DNA of 63,027 nucleotides from Streptomyces roseicoloratus. Lineage in GTDB: Bacteria; Actinomycetota; Actinomycetes; Streptomycetales; Streptomycetaceae. Each line of letters opens with the position of its first letter. Within the stretch, counting starts at the first letter, position 1. Positions 51,376 to 59,693 of this stretch are shown here, in pieces. The stretch lies in NCBI RefSeq assembly GCF_004117935.1, contig NZ_SDOY01000103.1, forward strand, positions 1 to 63,027, given 5' to 3'. A model generated the notes under the pieces. The model saw only the letters and a list, made by a program, of their open reading frames with translations. It was not told where the DNA came from and searched no databases. A program made the translations under genes and the position numbers.

Positions 51376-52365
51376 TCAGCCGAAGGTCAGCACCTCGGAG
51401 ACCGGCCGACGCGGTGTGGCTCGTCCCGGCGGGCCGTAGCCCAGACGGAACACCATGTGCACGAAGCCGACGGACGAGCCCGGATCGCGGGCGTCGGACC
51501 GCAGCTCAGGCCACTCCAGCGGCTGGGACATCAGGGAGGTGGCGAGACCGTCGAGGGTGGCCTGGAGCAGCACGCGCTGCATCGCCTGGCCGGCCCGCAG
51601 CCATTCCTCCGGCGTGTCGCCGGCCGTGCCGAGCAGGGCGATCTGCGGGCTCCTCTCGAAGCGCGCCGACCCACGGCCGGACGCCTGCCCCGCAGCACCG
51701 AAGTCCCGGACGGGCGAGGTCACGTCGTACTGCCGGGGCCCGAAGGCGTACGAGGGGATGCCCTCGGTGTCCGGGCCTTCGCCGGCCGCGCCCGTACGCG
51801 TCCAGGCGGCGATCTCCGCGCGCACGGCCTCGTCCGCCGCCTCGAACAGCTCGGAGGCGTGGACGAGACCCATGACGGTGTCGGTGTGCCACGGACCCGG
51901 GACGACGAGCCGGCAGCCCTCCAGGAGGGCCGCGGCCCGGAGGCCGTCCATCACCTCGGTCGGGACGCGCTCCTCGGTGAACGGGAAGCGGCTGGTGTGC
52001 CGGCGCGCCAGGGCTGCGTGGAGCGGCTCCAGGTCGCCGTCGGCGCCCTCGGGGCCGTCGAAGCGCACGTCGGCGAGGTGCCAGGGGTCGTCGGGGGAGG
52101 GCAGCGGCGCGACCACGGGGCGCAGCCCGCGGTGCACGGCGGCGACCCGCAGGCCGAGGAGCGCGGCGCCGCACCCGAGGTGCAGCGCGCGGTGCTCCGG
52201 GTCCTCCCGCGGCAGGGCGCGCCGGGGATCGCCGTGGAGTTCGACGACGCCGGCGTCCTCCTCGCAGCGGAACGACCAGGGCTGTGCGTTGTGCATCGAG
52301 GGAGCCGTGACGGCGTCCTCGACGAGGGACGTCACGAGCGGTCGGGTCAGAGCGGTGGGGGACAC
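51376..52365 (-). CDS. Acg-family FMN-binding nitroreductase-like protein
   Basis: The protein has 329 residues from GTG 52365. The N-terminal motif VEDAVTAPSMHNAQPWSFRC, then HRALHLGCGAALLGLRVAAV and RRHTSRFPFTEERVPTEVMD, and the C-terminal AGQAMQRVLLQATLDGLATS and GFVHMVFRLGYG, are those of the Acg (Rv2032-like) family. These are tandem nitroreductase folds that bind FMN but are thought to sequester it rather than reduce nitro compounds. Actinomycete members are often controlled by DosR-like hypoxia systems; no such site was checked here. The neighbouring UspA fragment would fit a former dormancy-type cluster. It converges with the GH65 gene. Confidence 0.85.
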   Translation of the reverse strand: MSPTALTRPLVTSLVEDAVTAPSMHNAQPWSFRCEEDAGVVELHGDPRRALPREDPEHRALHLGCGAALLGLRVAAVHRGLRPVVAPLPSPDDPWHLADVRFDGPEGADGDLEPLHAALARRHTSRFPFTEERVPTEVMDGLRAAALLEGCRLVVPGPWHTDTVMGLVHASELFEAADEAVRAEIAAWTRTGAAGEGPDTEGIPSYAFGPRQYDVTSPVRDFGAAGQASGRGSARFERSPQIALLGTAGDTPEEWLRAGQAMQRVLLQATLDGLATSLMSQPLEWPELRSDARDPGSSVGFVHMVFRLGYGPPGRATPRRPVSEVLTFG

Positions 52366-52555
52366 GGTTCGTCCTGTCTGCCTGTGAGACGTGCGTCGTG
52401 TGCGGTTGTTCCCGCGTCACCGGCCTCTGACGCGCACGGTGGCCGAGACGAGGGCCGAATGGCCCAGCCAGGGGACCCGAAGGGCTCTCCGGCCGTGCGG
52501 GACCGGCTGCCGGGGTGGAGGGGAGGGCTTCCGGAACCCTTGAGGGAACACGCCG

Positions 52556-52690
52556 GAGCCTCGGGAAGCCGCGGACGCTCGGGGAAGCCCCGGATGCGCG
52601 GGGAAGCCGCCCGGACGTTCGGGGAAGCCCCTGGCCCCGCGCGGAAGCCGTCCGGACGGGGTGAGGAAGCCGCCCGGACGCTCGGGGCAG
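52556..52690. repeat. degenerate tandem repeat between acg-like and uspA-like genes
   Basis: The motif CGGACGCTCGGGGAAGCC and variants recur about six times with irregular 15-25 bp spacing. No gene is supported between 52366 and 52742 otherwise. Confidence 0.65.
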
Positions 52691-52742
52691 GGGCAGCGCC
52701 CGGACCCGCGCTCGACGTGGCTCGGACCCGTGAGGAGGCGCC

Positions 52743-52967
52743 ATGAACGGCACCACGGCCGGTACCGGCCCGGGCAGGGTGGTCGTCGGTGTCGACGGAT
52801 CACCGCCCGCGCACACCGCCGTGCTGTGGGCGGCGGCGGAGGCGGCACTGGCGGTGCGCGGTGCCGCCGAGCCGGCCGAGGCCGGTCCGGTGCTCGCGGC
52901 GGTCCGCGACGGGGCCGGGGCTCGGCCGCGCTTCGTCCCGAGAAGCGGACCGAGCCCCGCGCCCTGA
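52743..52967 (+). pseudogene. truncated universal stress protein (UspA) N-terminus
   Basis: From ATG 52743 (GAGGAGG just upstream), 74 codons read MNGTTAGTGPGRVVVGVDGS, PPAHTAVLWAAAEAALAVRG and then unrelated sequence before a stop. The first strand and helix (VVVGVDGSPPAHTAVLWAAA) are typical of UspA, but the ATP-binding GxxGxxGs motif and the rest of the roughly 140-residue domain are missing. The frame runs into the 3' end of the convergent helicase gene, so a deletion probably fused the two. Confidence 0.65.
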
Positions 52968-52993
52968 GAGTCCCGCCTTCCTCCGGCGTGGAC

Positions 52994-54784
52994 TCAGCGG
53001 GTCCCGCGCGCCGCGCCGCCGCGGCCGCGGCCCGGCCGGGACGTCCGCGCGGCGGAGTCGTCCGAGGCGGCCGGACGGCCGGAGCCGCGGCCGTCCGCCG
53101 TGGCGGTGCGGCGGCCCGTCCTCGCGGTGGATCCCGCCGTCCGGTCCGACGCCCTGCCGCCGCGTCCGGCGGCGGCACCGGTCGCGGACCCGTTCCCGCC
53201 GCGGCCCCTTCCGCTCGCGCCGCCCGCGGAGCCACCGTTCGCGGAGCCGCCGGTCGTGGAGCCGCCGTTCCCGACGGCACCGTTCGCGGTGCCGCCGTTC
53301 CCGCCGCCGTTCCGGTGCCGGCGAGGACGCTGGTCCGGTTCGGGCGTGTCCTTCCGCGGCCGGCGCGGCCGCCTGCCCGGCTCGGCCGCGTCGGACGGGC
53401 CCGCCGGGCCCGTCCGGTCCGCGCGGCCGGACCGGCTCGAACGGCTTGGCCGCGAGGACTTCGCCGCCTTCGGCGCAGGGGTCGCGGGCGCGGGCACCTC
53501 CACCGTGACGGCCACGCCGGACGGCTCGCGGGCACCCGTGAGCGCCGCCAGTTGCGGGTCGCTCGACGTGATGCGGGTGGTGCGGGCACGGATGCCCGCG
53601 TGGGACATGGTCCGGTCGACGTCCCGCTTCTGGTCGGGCAGCACGAGCGTGACGACGCTGCCGGACGTGCCGGCGCGGGCCGTGCGCCCGCCCCGGTGCA
53701 GGTAGTCCTTGTGGTCGGCGGGCGGGTCGACGTTCACGACGAGGTCGAGGTCGTCCACGTGGATGCCGCGGGCCGCGACGTTGGTCGCCACCAGTGCCGT
53801 CACCTGGCCGTTCTTGAACTGCTCCAGGGTGCGGGTCCGCTGCGACTGGGAGCGCCCGCCGTGCAGCGCGGCGGCCAGGACGCCCGAGCTCAGGAGACGC
53901 TTGGCGAGCCGGTCGGCGGAGCGCTTGGTGTCGAGGAAGAGGATCACCCGGCCGTCGCGCGCCGCGATGCGCGTGGCGACGGCCTTCTTGTCGGTCTCGT
54001 CGAGGACGTGGAACACGTGGTGCTCCATCGTGGCCACCGCCGCGGCCGACGGGTCCACGGAGTGCACGACCGGGTCGGACAGGAACTGCTGCACCAGCCG
54101 GTCGATGTTGCCGTCCAGCGTGGCGGAGAAGAGCAGCCGCTGGCCGTCCGGCCGGACCTGCCGCAGCAGCTTGGTGATCTGCGGAAGGAAGCCCAGGTCG
54201 GTCATCTGGTCGGCCTCGTCGAGCACGGTGATGCGCACCTGGCCGAGCTCGCAGTCCCCGCGTTCCACGAGGTCGTTGAGCCGACCCGGGGTGGCCACGA
54301 CGACCTCGGCGCCGCGCCGGAGGGCGGCGGCCTGCCGGGTGACGGACAGCCCGCCGACCACGGTGGCGGTCCGGAGGTTCACGGCCGTCGCGTACGGTGC
54401 CAGCGCGTCCGCGACCTGCTGGGCCAGCTCACGGGTCGGCACGAGGACGAGCGCGAGCGGCGCCCTGGACTCGGCACGCAGCCCGGCCGTACGCGCCAGC
54501 AGCGCCAGGCCGAAGGCGAGCGTCTTGCCCGATCCGGTGCGGCCCCGCCCCAGCAGGTCACGGCCGGCGAGCGAGTTCGGCAGGGTGGCGGCCTGGATGG
54601 GGAACGGCACGGTGACGCCCTGGGCGGTGAGCGTGTTCAGCAGCGCCGTCGGCATGTCGAGCTCGCCGAACTCCTCGACCGCGGGCAGCGCGGGGGTCGT
54701 GCTCTGCGGCAGCCGGAATTCCTTCGGCGCGGCGGGTGCGGGTGACGGCGTGCGTCGGCCCGGCTTCTGGGCCTTCCGGGACAT
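52994..54784 (-). CDS. DEAD-box RNA helicase
   Basis: The helicase has 596 residues. Motifs are in order: Q-motif region (TAQGVTVPFPIQAATLPNSL), I (GRTGSGKT), Ia (PTRELAQQ), Ib (TPGRLNDL), II (VLDEADQMTDLGF), III (FSATLD), IV (VILFLDTKRSADRL), V (TNVAARGIHVDDLDLVVNVD) and VI (YLHRGGRTARAG). The C-terminal 180 residues are low-complexity, basic and Gly/Asn/Arg-rich (GGGNGGTANGAVGNGGSTTG; RGRGGNGSAT), suited to RNA binding. ATG 54784 is the start; an imperfect ribosome site lies farther away than usual. The gene follows cspA on the same strand with a terminator between, so expression may depend on readthrough in the cold. Confidence 0.92.
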   Translation of the reverse strand: MSRKAQKPGRRTPSPAPAAPKEFRLPQSTTPALPAVEEFGELDMPTALLNTLTAQGVTVPFPIQAATLPNSLAGRDLLGRGRTGSGKTLAFGLALLARTAGLRAESRAPLALVLVPTRELAQQVADALAPYATAVNLRTATVVGGLSVTRQAAALRRGAEVVVATPGRLNDLVERGDCELGQVRITVLDEADQMTDLGFLPQITKLLRQVRPDGQRLLFSATLDGNIDRLVQQFLSDPVVHSVDPSAAAVATMEHHVFHVLDETDKKAVATRIAARDGRVILFLDTKRSADRLAKRLLSSGVLAAALHGGRSQSQRTRTLEQFKNGQVTALVATNVAARGIHVDDLDLVVNVDPPADHKDYLHRGGRTARAGTSGSVVTLVLPDQKRDVDRTMSHAGIRARTTRITSSDPQLAALTGAREPSGVAVTVEVPAPATPAPKAAKSSRPSRSSRSGRADRTGPAGPSDAAEPGRRPRRPRKDTPEPDQRPRRHRNGGGNGGTANGAVGNGGSTTGGSANGGSAGGASGRGRGGNGSATGAAAGRGGRASDRTAGSTARTGRRTATADGRGSGRPAASDDSAARTSRPGRGRGGAARGTR

Positions 54785-54820
54785 GCGGATGTCTGAACCT
54801 TCCTCGAAACAGCACAAAAA

Positions 54821-54851
54821 CCGGGGCCCGCACCGAAAGTGCGGACCCCGG
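54821..54851 (-). terminator. intrinsic terminator between cspA and helicase genes
   Basis: Read on the minus strand, CCGGGGTCCGCAC pairs with GTGCGGGCCCCGG (one mismatch) around TTTCG and is followed by TTTTTG. This is a textbook rho-independent terminator, unusual in having a T-run for a streptomycete. It lies 22 bp after cspA and about 36 bp before the helicase ATG. Confidence 0.85.
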
Positions 54852-54872
54852 CGGGGGAATCGTGTCCGGCTG

Positions 54873-55076
54873 TCAGGCGGGAACGATGTTCTCCGCCTGC
54901 GGGCCCTTCTGGCCCTGCGTGACGTCGAAGGAGACCCGCTGGCCCTCCTGGAGCTCACGGAAGCCCTGCGTCGCGATGTTCGAGTAGTGGGCGAACACGT
55001 CGGGGCCGCCACCGTCCTGCTCGATGAAGCCGAAGCCCTTCTCGGAGTTGAACCACTTCACGGTTCCCTGAGCCAT
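54873..55076 (-). CDS. cold-shock protein CspA-type
   Basis: This 67-residue single cold-shock domain protein starts [23 protein letters not shown]1 is KGFGFIEQ and RNP2 is DVFAHYSNI (usual form VFVHFS). [15 protein letters not shown] ends the barrel. It binds single-stranded RNA and DNA and acts as an RNA chaperone. The ribosome site GAAGGAG lies 6-7 nt before ATG. Small CspA proteins are near-universal and often abundant in streptomycetes. A terminator and then the DEAD-box helicase gene follow on the same strand, a functional pairing for unfolding RNA at low temperature. Confidence 0.95.
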   Translation of the reverse strand: MAQGTVKWFNSEKGFGFIEQDGGGPDVFAHYSNIATQGFRELQEGQRVSFDVTQGQKGPQAENIVPA

Positions 55077-55202
55077 GACATTTCTCCTTCAGTAGGCAGA
55101 GGCCCCATCCGGAGATGCCGGAAAACAAAACATGCGCCCGAGGAAGCATTTCCTGTCAGGCGCACATAGGTTCATGGGTACCACAACTGCAACACGTCAA
55201 CC
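55077..55202 (-). promoter_or_regulatory. cspA leader and possible promoter
   Basis: The leader is AT-richer than the surroundings. On the minus strand TTGCAG (about 55182-55187) and TATGTG (about 55158-55163), 18 bp apart, could be -35 and -10 elements; TTGACG lies just upstream. This would leave a 5' leader of roughly 75 nt with GGAAATGCTTCC symmetry near 55150, in keeping with structured cold-shock leaders. The assignment is by eye. Confidence 0.35.
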
Positions 55203-55295
55203 GTAACACAGGTTCTCGGTGGTGCCTCCGGCCGACGCGTCGCGAGGGCCGGAGGCACCGGTGGGGGGTGGGGGAGAGGGGTCAGGGGAGAGCGG

Positions 55296-58200
55296 TCACG
55301 GCGTGGGCGTCCAGCGCTGGGCCGTGGAGGAGGCGGAGCAGGTGGCGAGGGTCAGTTTCGTGCCGTTGGCGGTGCCCGACCCGACCGGCGCCAGGCAGCG
55401 GCCGCCGCTGGTGATCGCCGCGTCGGGACCGAGCTGCCACTTCTGGCCGGCCGAGCCGTCGCAGGGCCGGACGGCCACGCGGCTGCTCGAGCCGTCGAGG
55501 CAGACGCCGTCCTTGCCGGTGAGGGTGCCGGCGGCGGTGAAGGTCCAGCGCTGGTTGGTGCCGCCGTGGCAGGTGTACAGGGTGGGTTCGGTGCCGGCGG
55601 TCGTGGCGCCGTACGGCAGGTCGACGCAGGTTCCGGAAGCCGCGTTGACCAGGGTGGCGTCCGTCGGGAGCGGTGTCGCCCGGCCGGTCGCCGAGATCTC
55701 CGCGGCACTGGTCCACGGGCCCCGGTTCCCCGCTTCGGACAGGGCCTTCAGCCGCAGGTAGCGGCCGGTCTTCGGGGCGAACGCGGCCTTCTTCTCCGCG
55801 GCGGTGTCCGCCCAGGTGCCGGTAGCGACCGGGCTGCCCCAGTCCGCCGTCGAGTCGGAGACGTAGATCTCGTACGAGCCGATCCGTCCGTTGACCCCGC
55901 CGTCCTGGCGCGGCAGGTAGGAGACGCCGTCGACGTCGTGGCGTGCGCCGAGGTCGATCCGGATCTCGTGCGGGAGCGCGGCGGTCTTGCCGCCGGAGTA
56001 GGCGGTGTGCCACAGGGTCGAGGAGCTGCCGTCGACGGCGTTCGCGGCGGCCCCGTTCTCGGCCGAGGTCTCCTGGCTGTCGGCGTACGGGACCGTCCAG
56101 CCCGCCTTCGGGATCGGCGTGCCGGAGGCCGGCACCGCCGTGGCCGGCAGCAGCGTCAGGCCGCTCGCGGTGACCGTGAAGGCCCCCGACTTGCTGCCGG
56201 TCTTGATCCAGAGGGTGCCGGAGCGGTCGGCGCCGTCGAAGTACCAGCCGGTGGTCGCGGAGTCGTACGCGCTCCTGGAGGTCAGGGCGGGCAGGGCGGA
56301 GCCGTCGGCCGTGACGGCCGAGGGGGCGGCGGCCGCGTGGACGGTGAACTCGTAGCCGCGCGAGGCGGGCTTCCCGGCGTACGTGCCGGTGCTCGCGCCG
56401 ACGGCGAGGCGTACGTCGCCGGTGCCGGAGGCCGGGGCGGTGACGTCGACCTTCTGCGTGGCGTAGGCGCCGTTCCGGTACTGGCGGGTGAGGCCGTCGT
56501 CCTCGTAGAGCGTGTACGTCGAGGAGCCCCGCGGATAGACGTCGTAGGTGAGGGTGGAGACGGGCTTCTCGCCGGTGTGGTTCATCTGCGGCCACATCGG
56601 CACGATGCCGCCGCCCCTGACGAACAGGGGCAGGGTGTCGAGCGGGGCGTGGTAGCCGTTGAGCCAGCCCGGGCCGGCGTAGGTCCTGCCCGTCCAGTAG
56701 TCGGTCCAGGTGCCGGCCGGCAGGTAGATGCCGTCGCGGGTGGTCGTGTCCGTCACGACCGGTGCCACCAGGAGCGAGTCGCCGGACATGAACTGGCCGC
56801 TGGTCTGGTTGCCGCGCGCGACCGGGTCGTCCGGGTACTCCAGGACCATGGCGCGGACGGTCGGCGTGCCGGTCTCGGCGGCGACGTGGCTCGCCGAGTA
56901 CAGGTACGGCATCAGCCGCATCTTCAGCTTGAGGTACTTGCGGTTGACGGAGAGGTACGGCTCGGAGAACCGCCAGGGCTGCTTGTCCTGGTAGCCGGCC
57001 TCCGGGTGGGTGGCGCCCCAGCCGGACATCGTCATGAAGGCGGGCGTGAGCGCCTTCCACTGCAGGTCGCGGGCGTAGGTCTTGGGGCTGCCCTGGAAGA
57101 TGCCGTCGACGTCGCCGGAGGCGTAGTTGAAGCCGGACAGGCCCGCGCCCGCGATGGCCGGGACGTGCCAGCGCATGGCGTCCCAGGTGCCCGGGGTGTC
57201 GCCGGTCCACACGACGGCGTTGCGCTGGGTGCCGGCCCAGCCGTCGACGGTCCACACGTAGCGGCGGGCGTCCGAGTTCTTCTCGATGCCGTCCACGGCC
57301 TGCTGGACGCCGTCGAAGGCGTACTTGTAGCCGGAGCCGATCCAGGCGACGTCGGTCTTCACGCCCCGGGTGCCTGCGGTGCCGACCTCGGTGCCGATGT
57401 CCGCGAGGCCGGTCGACGTCCACAGACCGGTCTGGAAGCCCTTCGCCTTCAGGCCGTCGACCGTGGCCTTCAGATCGGTGTAGCCGCAGCCGTAGCCGTC
57501 GTTGGGCAGGAACCAGCCGGACGGCATGTCGGCGGCGCGGGCGTCGGCCGCGTAGCCGAGGACGTCCTTCGTGGTCTGGTGCCGGAGGCGGTCGTGGTCA
57601 CCGCGGTAGTCCGGGTTGGAGGCGTTCCAGCAGTCGGCGTTGCCGAGCTCGAAGCCCCACATCGGGGCCAGGAACGGCTTGCCGCTGACGTCGGTGTACG
57701 CGTCGAGCACGCCCTTCAGCGAGTCGCCGACGAAGTACCAGGCGTCGAACCGGCTCTCGTCGTGGGTGAAGGTGCCGGGCGCGCCGAAGGAGTAGCTGCC
57801 GGGCGCCCAGGTGTTGCGCATGACGCCGTAGCCGTTGGTGGACATGTAGAACGGCGCCGGGCTCGCGTTGCTGTTCTCCTTCCACGTGTTCTGGACCGCC
57901 ACCGGGACGGTCCTGCCGCGCAGTGCCCACTCGCCGAGCCGCAGGCCCGTGCCGTAGAACTGCTCGTCGGCACCCTGCGTCAGGTACTGGCTGGTCTGCG
58001 AGCCCGTCCACGACAGCGGCTGCGACTCGGCCCAGACGAGCGTGCTGTTGTCGGCGCGGTACACGGAGAAGCGCAGCGGGGACTTCTCGACGCGGATGTT
58101 CAGGGCCGGCGTGCTGATGCGGTAGTACGGGCCGGCGTCGGTGACGCTCGTGGACACCGGACCGAAGTCGGTGTCGACGGCCAGGGCCTTGCCCGCCGGG

Positions 58201-58490
58201 TCGTCGGTGAAGGTGCCGTTCGGCGAGAGCCAGATCCGGAAGATGTCCTGACGGGCGATCACCACCCTGGCCTTCGCCGACGTCGACGTGCTGATCGTGA
58301 CGGTGTTCCCGGACTGGCTGACGCCGGTGATGTTGCCGGCGCTCGCCGCCGCGGCGGGGGAGGCGGGGGCGACCACCGAGAGGACGGCCAGTACGAGGGC
58401 AGCGGCCAGGCCGAGGATCACCGGTCGCCCGCCACGGACCCTGCCTCCCCCTCCCCACGGGCGTAGGAGACGTACGGAGCTCTGGTGCAT
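55296..58490 (-). CDS. secreted GH31 glycosidase with CBM32 and ricin modules
   Basis: The enzyme has 1064 residues. After a signal peptide (PVILGLAAALVLAVLSVVAP) come an N-terminal sandwich, the GH31 barrel and beta domains, then a CBM32 (AENGAAANAVDGSSSTLWHT) and a C-terminal ricin-type CBM13 (SGTCVDLPYGATTAGTEPTL). The likely nucleophile is Asp380 in GVKTDVAWIGSGYK and the acid/base Asp431 in VVWTGDTPGTWDAM. The phrases VDGWAGTQRNAVVWTGD and GLSGFNYASGDVDGIF resemble the GH31 alpha-N-acetylgalactosaminidase subgroup more than alpha-glucosidases; this is from memory and needs testing. ATG 58490 is favoured by AAAGGCGG upstream; ATG 58511 is possible. The adjacent DeoR, SIS and ROK genes fit amino-sugar use. 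Confidence 0.85.
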   Translation of the reverse strand: MHQSSVRLLRPWGGGGRVRGGRPVILGLAAALVLAVLSVVAPASPAAAASAGNITGVSQSGNTVTISTSTSAKARVVIARQDIFRIWLSPNGTFTDDPAGKALAVDTDFGPVSTSVTDAGPYYRISTPALNIRVEKSPLRFSVYRADNSTLVWAESQPLSWTGSQTSQYLTQGADEQFYGTGLRLGEWALRGRTVPVAVQNTWKENSNASPAPFYMSTNGYGVMRNTWAPGSYSFGAPGTFTHDESRFDAWYFVGDSLKGVLDAYTDVSGKPFLAPMWGFELGNADCWNASNPDYRGDHDRLRHQTTKDVLGYAADARAADMPSGWFLPNDGYGCGYTDLKATVDGLKAKGFQTGLWTSTGLADIGTEVGTAGTRGVKTDVAWIGSGYKYAFDGVQQAVDGIEKNSDARRYVWTVDGWAGTQRNAVVWTGDTPGTWDAMRWHVPAIAGAGLSGFNYASGDVDGIFQGSPKTYARDLQWKALTPAFMTMSGWGATHPEAGYQDKQPWRFSEPYLSVNRKYLKLKMRLMPYLYSASHVAAETGTPTVRAMVLEYPDDPVARGNQTSGQFMSGDSLLVAPVVTDTTTRDGIYLPAGTWTDYWTGRTYAGPGWLNGYHAPLDTLPLFVRGGGIVPMWPQMNHTGEKPVSTLTYDVYPRGSSTYTLYEDDGLTRQYRNGAYATQKVDVTAPASGTGDVRLAVGASTGTYAGKPASRGYEFTVHAAAAPSAVTADGSALPALTSRSAYDSATTGWYFDGADRSGTLWIKTGSKSGAFTVTASGLTLLPATAVPASGTPIPKAGWTVPYADSQETSAENGAAANAVDGSSSTLWHTAYSGGKTAALPHEIRIDLGARHDVDGVSYLPRQDGGVNGRIGSYEIYVSDSTADWGSPVATGTWADTAAEKKAAFAPKTGRYLRLKALSEAGNRGPWTSAAEISATGRATPLPTDATLVNAASGTCVDLPYGATTAGTEPTLYTCHGGTNQRWTFTAAGTLTGKDGVCLDGSSSRVAVRPCDGSAGQKWQLGPDAAITSGGRCLAPVGSGTANGTKLTLATCSASSTAQRWTPTP

Positions 58491-58657
58491 CACAGCCGCC
58501 TTTCGGGCCATGCGGCCACCGCCGTCCGCGGCGCCGCCGACAACACGTGCTGACGCGCCATGCTCGACAGTCCCATGGAATGACGTCAAGTGCTCATGCA
58601 CACCTTGTTTCAATCAGAAACGCGCATCCCTGCGCACGTCTCGGGCCTGCCTCGGGG

Positions 58658-58689
58658 CATGCCGACGGTCCGGCACGCCGTCGGCATGC
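58658..58689 (-). terminator. terminator after the DeoR gene
   Basis: GCATGCCGACGG (58658-58669) pairs perfectly with CCGTCGGCATGC (58678-58689) across an 8-nt loop, 38 bp beyond the regulator's stop codon and about 170 bp before the GH31 start. It should separate the two minus-strand genes. Confidence 0.7.
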
Positions 58690-58726
58690 CGGATGACCAG
58701 CGTGATCGGGGGCGGAGGGAGCGGAC

Positions 58727-59512
58727 CTACACGCAGTGGACGTCGATGCCGCGGCCGGTGAGCTGCTCCACGAACTCGTCCGGCGCCTCGTGGTCGGTGA
58801 CGAGGACGTCGATCTCGGCGATCGTGCAGACCCGGGCGAAGGCCCGCCGGCCCAGCTTGGTGGAGTCGGCGACCACGATCACCCGGTCGGCGCGCTCGGC
58901 CATGGCCCGGTTGGCGCTCGCCTCGCCCTCGTCGTGGGTGGAGGCGCCGAAGCCCGGGTCGACGGCGTTGACGCCGAGGATCGCGTAGTCCAAAGACAGG
59001 CCCTGCAGGACGGCGGTGGCCAGCGGGCCGGTCAGCTCGTACGACTGGGGGCGGGCGACGCCGCCGGTCACCACGGTCTTCACGTACGGCCGGACGGCCA
59101 GCTCGTTGGCGATGTTCACGGCGTTGGTGACGATCGTCAGCGCCGTCCCGGCCGTGTGCTCGGCGAGGTCCGGGCGGGTGGCCAGCTCACGGGCCACCTC
59201 CGAGGTCGTCGTGCCGCCGTTCAGTCCGACGACCGCGCCCGGCGGGACGAGCGCGGCGGCGGCGCGGGCGATGCGCTGCTTCTCGTCGGCCTTGCGGGCG
59301 GTCTTGTAGCGCAGCGGCAGGTCGTACGTGACGCCGCTGAGCACCGCGCCGCCCCGGGTCCGGGTCAGCAGCTGCTGGCGCGCCAGTTCCTCCAGGTCCC
59401 GGCGGACGGTGGCGGGGGAGACGTCGAGCAGTTCGGCCGCCTCGCCCACCTCGATGCTGCCCCGCTCGCTCAGGGCGTCGAGGAGCCGCGTCCACCGCTC
59501 GTGCGTGCCCAT
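58727..59512 (-). CDS. DeoR-family transcriptional repressor
   Basis: The regulator has 261 residues. The N-terminal winged helix-turn-helix reads RWTRLLDALSERGSIEVGEA and AELLDVSPATVRRDLEELAR, with QQLLTRTRGGAVLSG in the wing. The DeoR sugar-phosphate sensor domain follows (GLNGGTTTSEVARELATRPD; IVTNAVNIANELAVRPYVKT; HDEGEASANRAMAERADRVI; VADSTKLGRRAF). Members such as AgaR and GlpR bind phosphorylated sugars and release DNA. ATG 59512 has GAGGAGAA upstream. It is divergent from the SIS/ROK operon, and three direct repeats lie over that operon's promoter. It is thus the probable local repressor, perhaps also of the GH31 gene. Confidence 0.9.
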   Translation of the reverse strand: MGTHERWTRLLDALSERGSIEVGEAAELLDVSPATVRRDLEELARQQLLTRTRGGAVLSGVTYDLPLRYKTARKADEKQRIARAAAALVPPGAVVGLNGGTTTSEVARELATRPDLAEHTAGTALTIVTNAVNIANELAVRPYVKTVVTGGVARPQSYELTGPLATAVLQGLSLDYAILGVNAVDPGFGASTHDEGEASANRAMAERADRVIVVADSTKLGRRAFARVCTIAEIDVLVTDHEAPDEFVEQLTGRGIDVHCV

Positions 59513-59594
59513 CGCCGTTCTCCTCGCTCGTTTCGACCCGCGTGCTTCGGGTGCCGAGCGTATCCCGCCGGCGCGGGGACGCACCGTGAGCATG

Positions 59595-59633
59595 TGCGCG
59601 GTCTTGCGCAGTCATGCGCAGAGAGCCTATAAA
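59595..59633 (+). promoter_or_regulatory. promoter with three 10-bp direct repeats (probable DeoR operator)
   Basis: TGCGCGGTCT, TGCGCAGTCA and TGCGCAGAGA lie head to tail at 59595-59624 with an exact 10-bp period, about one helix turn. A clear -10 box TATAAA (59628-59633) follows, with TTGCGC (59604-59609) 18 bp upstream as -35 inside the repeats. A regulator bound to the repeats would cover the promoter. DeoR-family repressors commonly use direct repeats. Confidence 0.65.
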
Positions 59634-59693
59634 AACTCCATCTTCAATCATCAGTCGGTGTGCAAGCCGGCCGTGAACCACCCGGGAGTGCCC

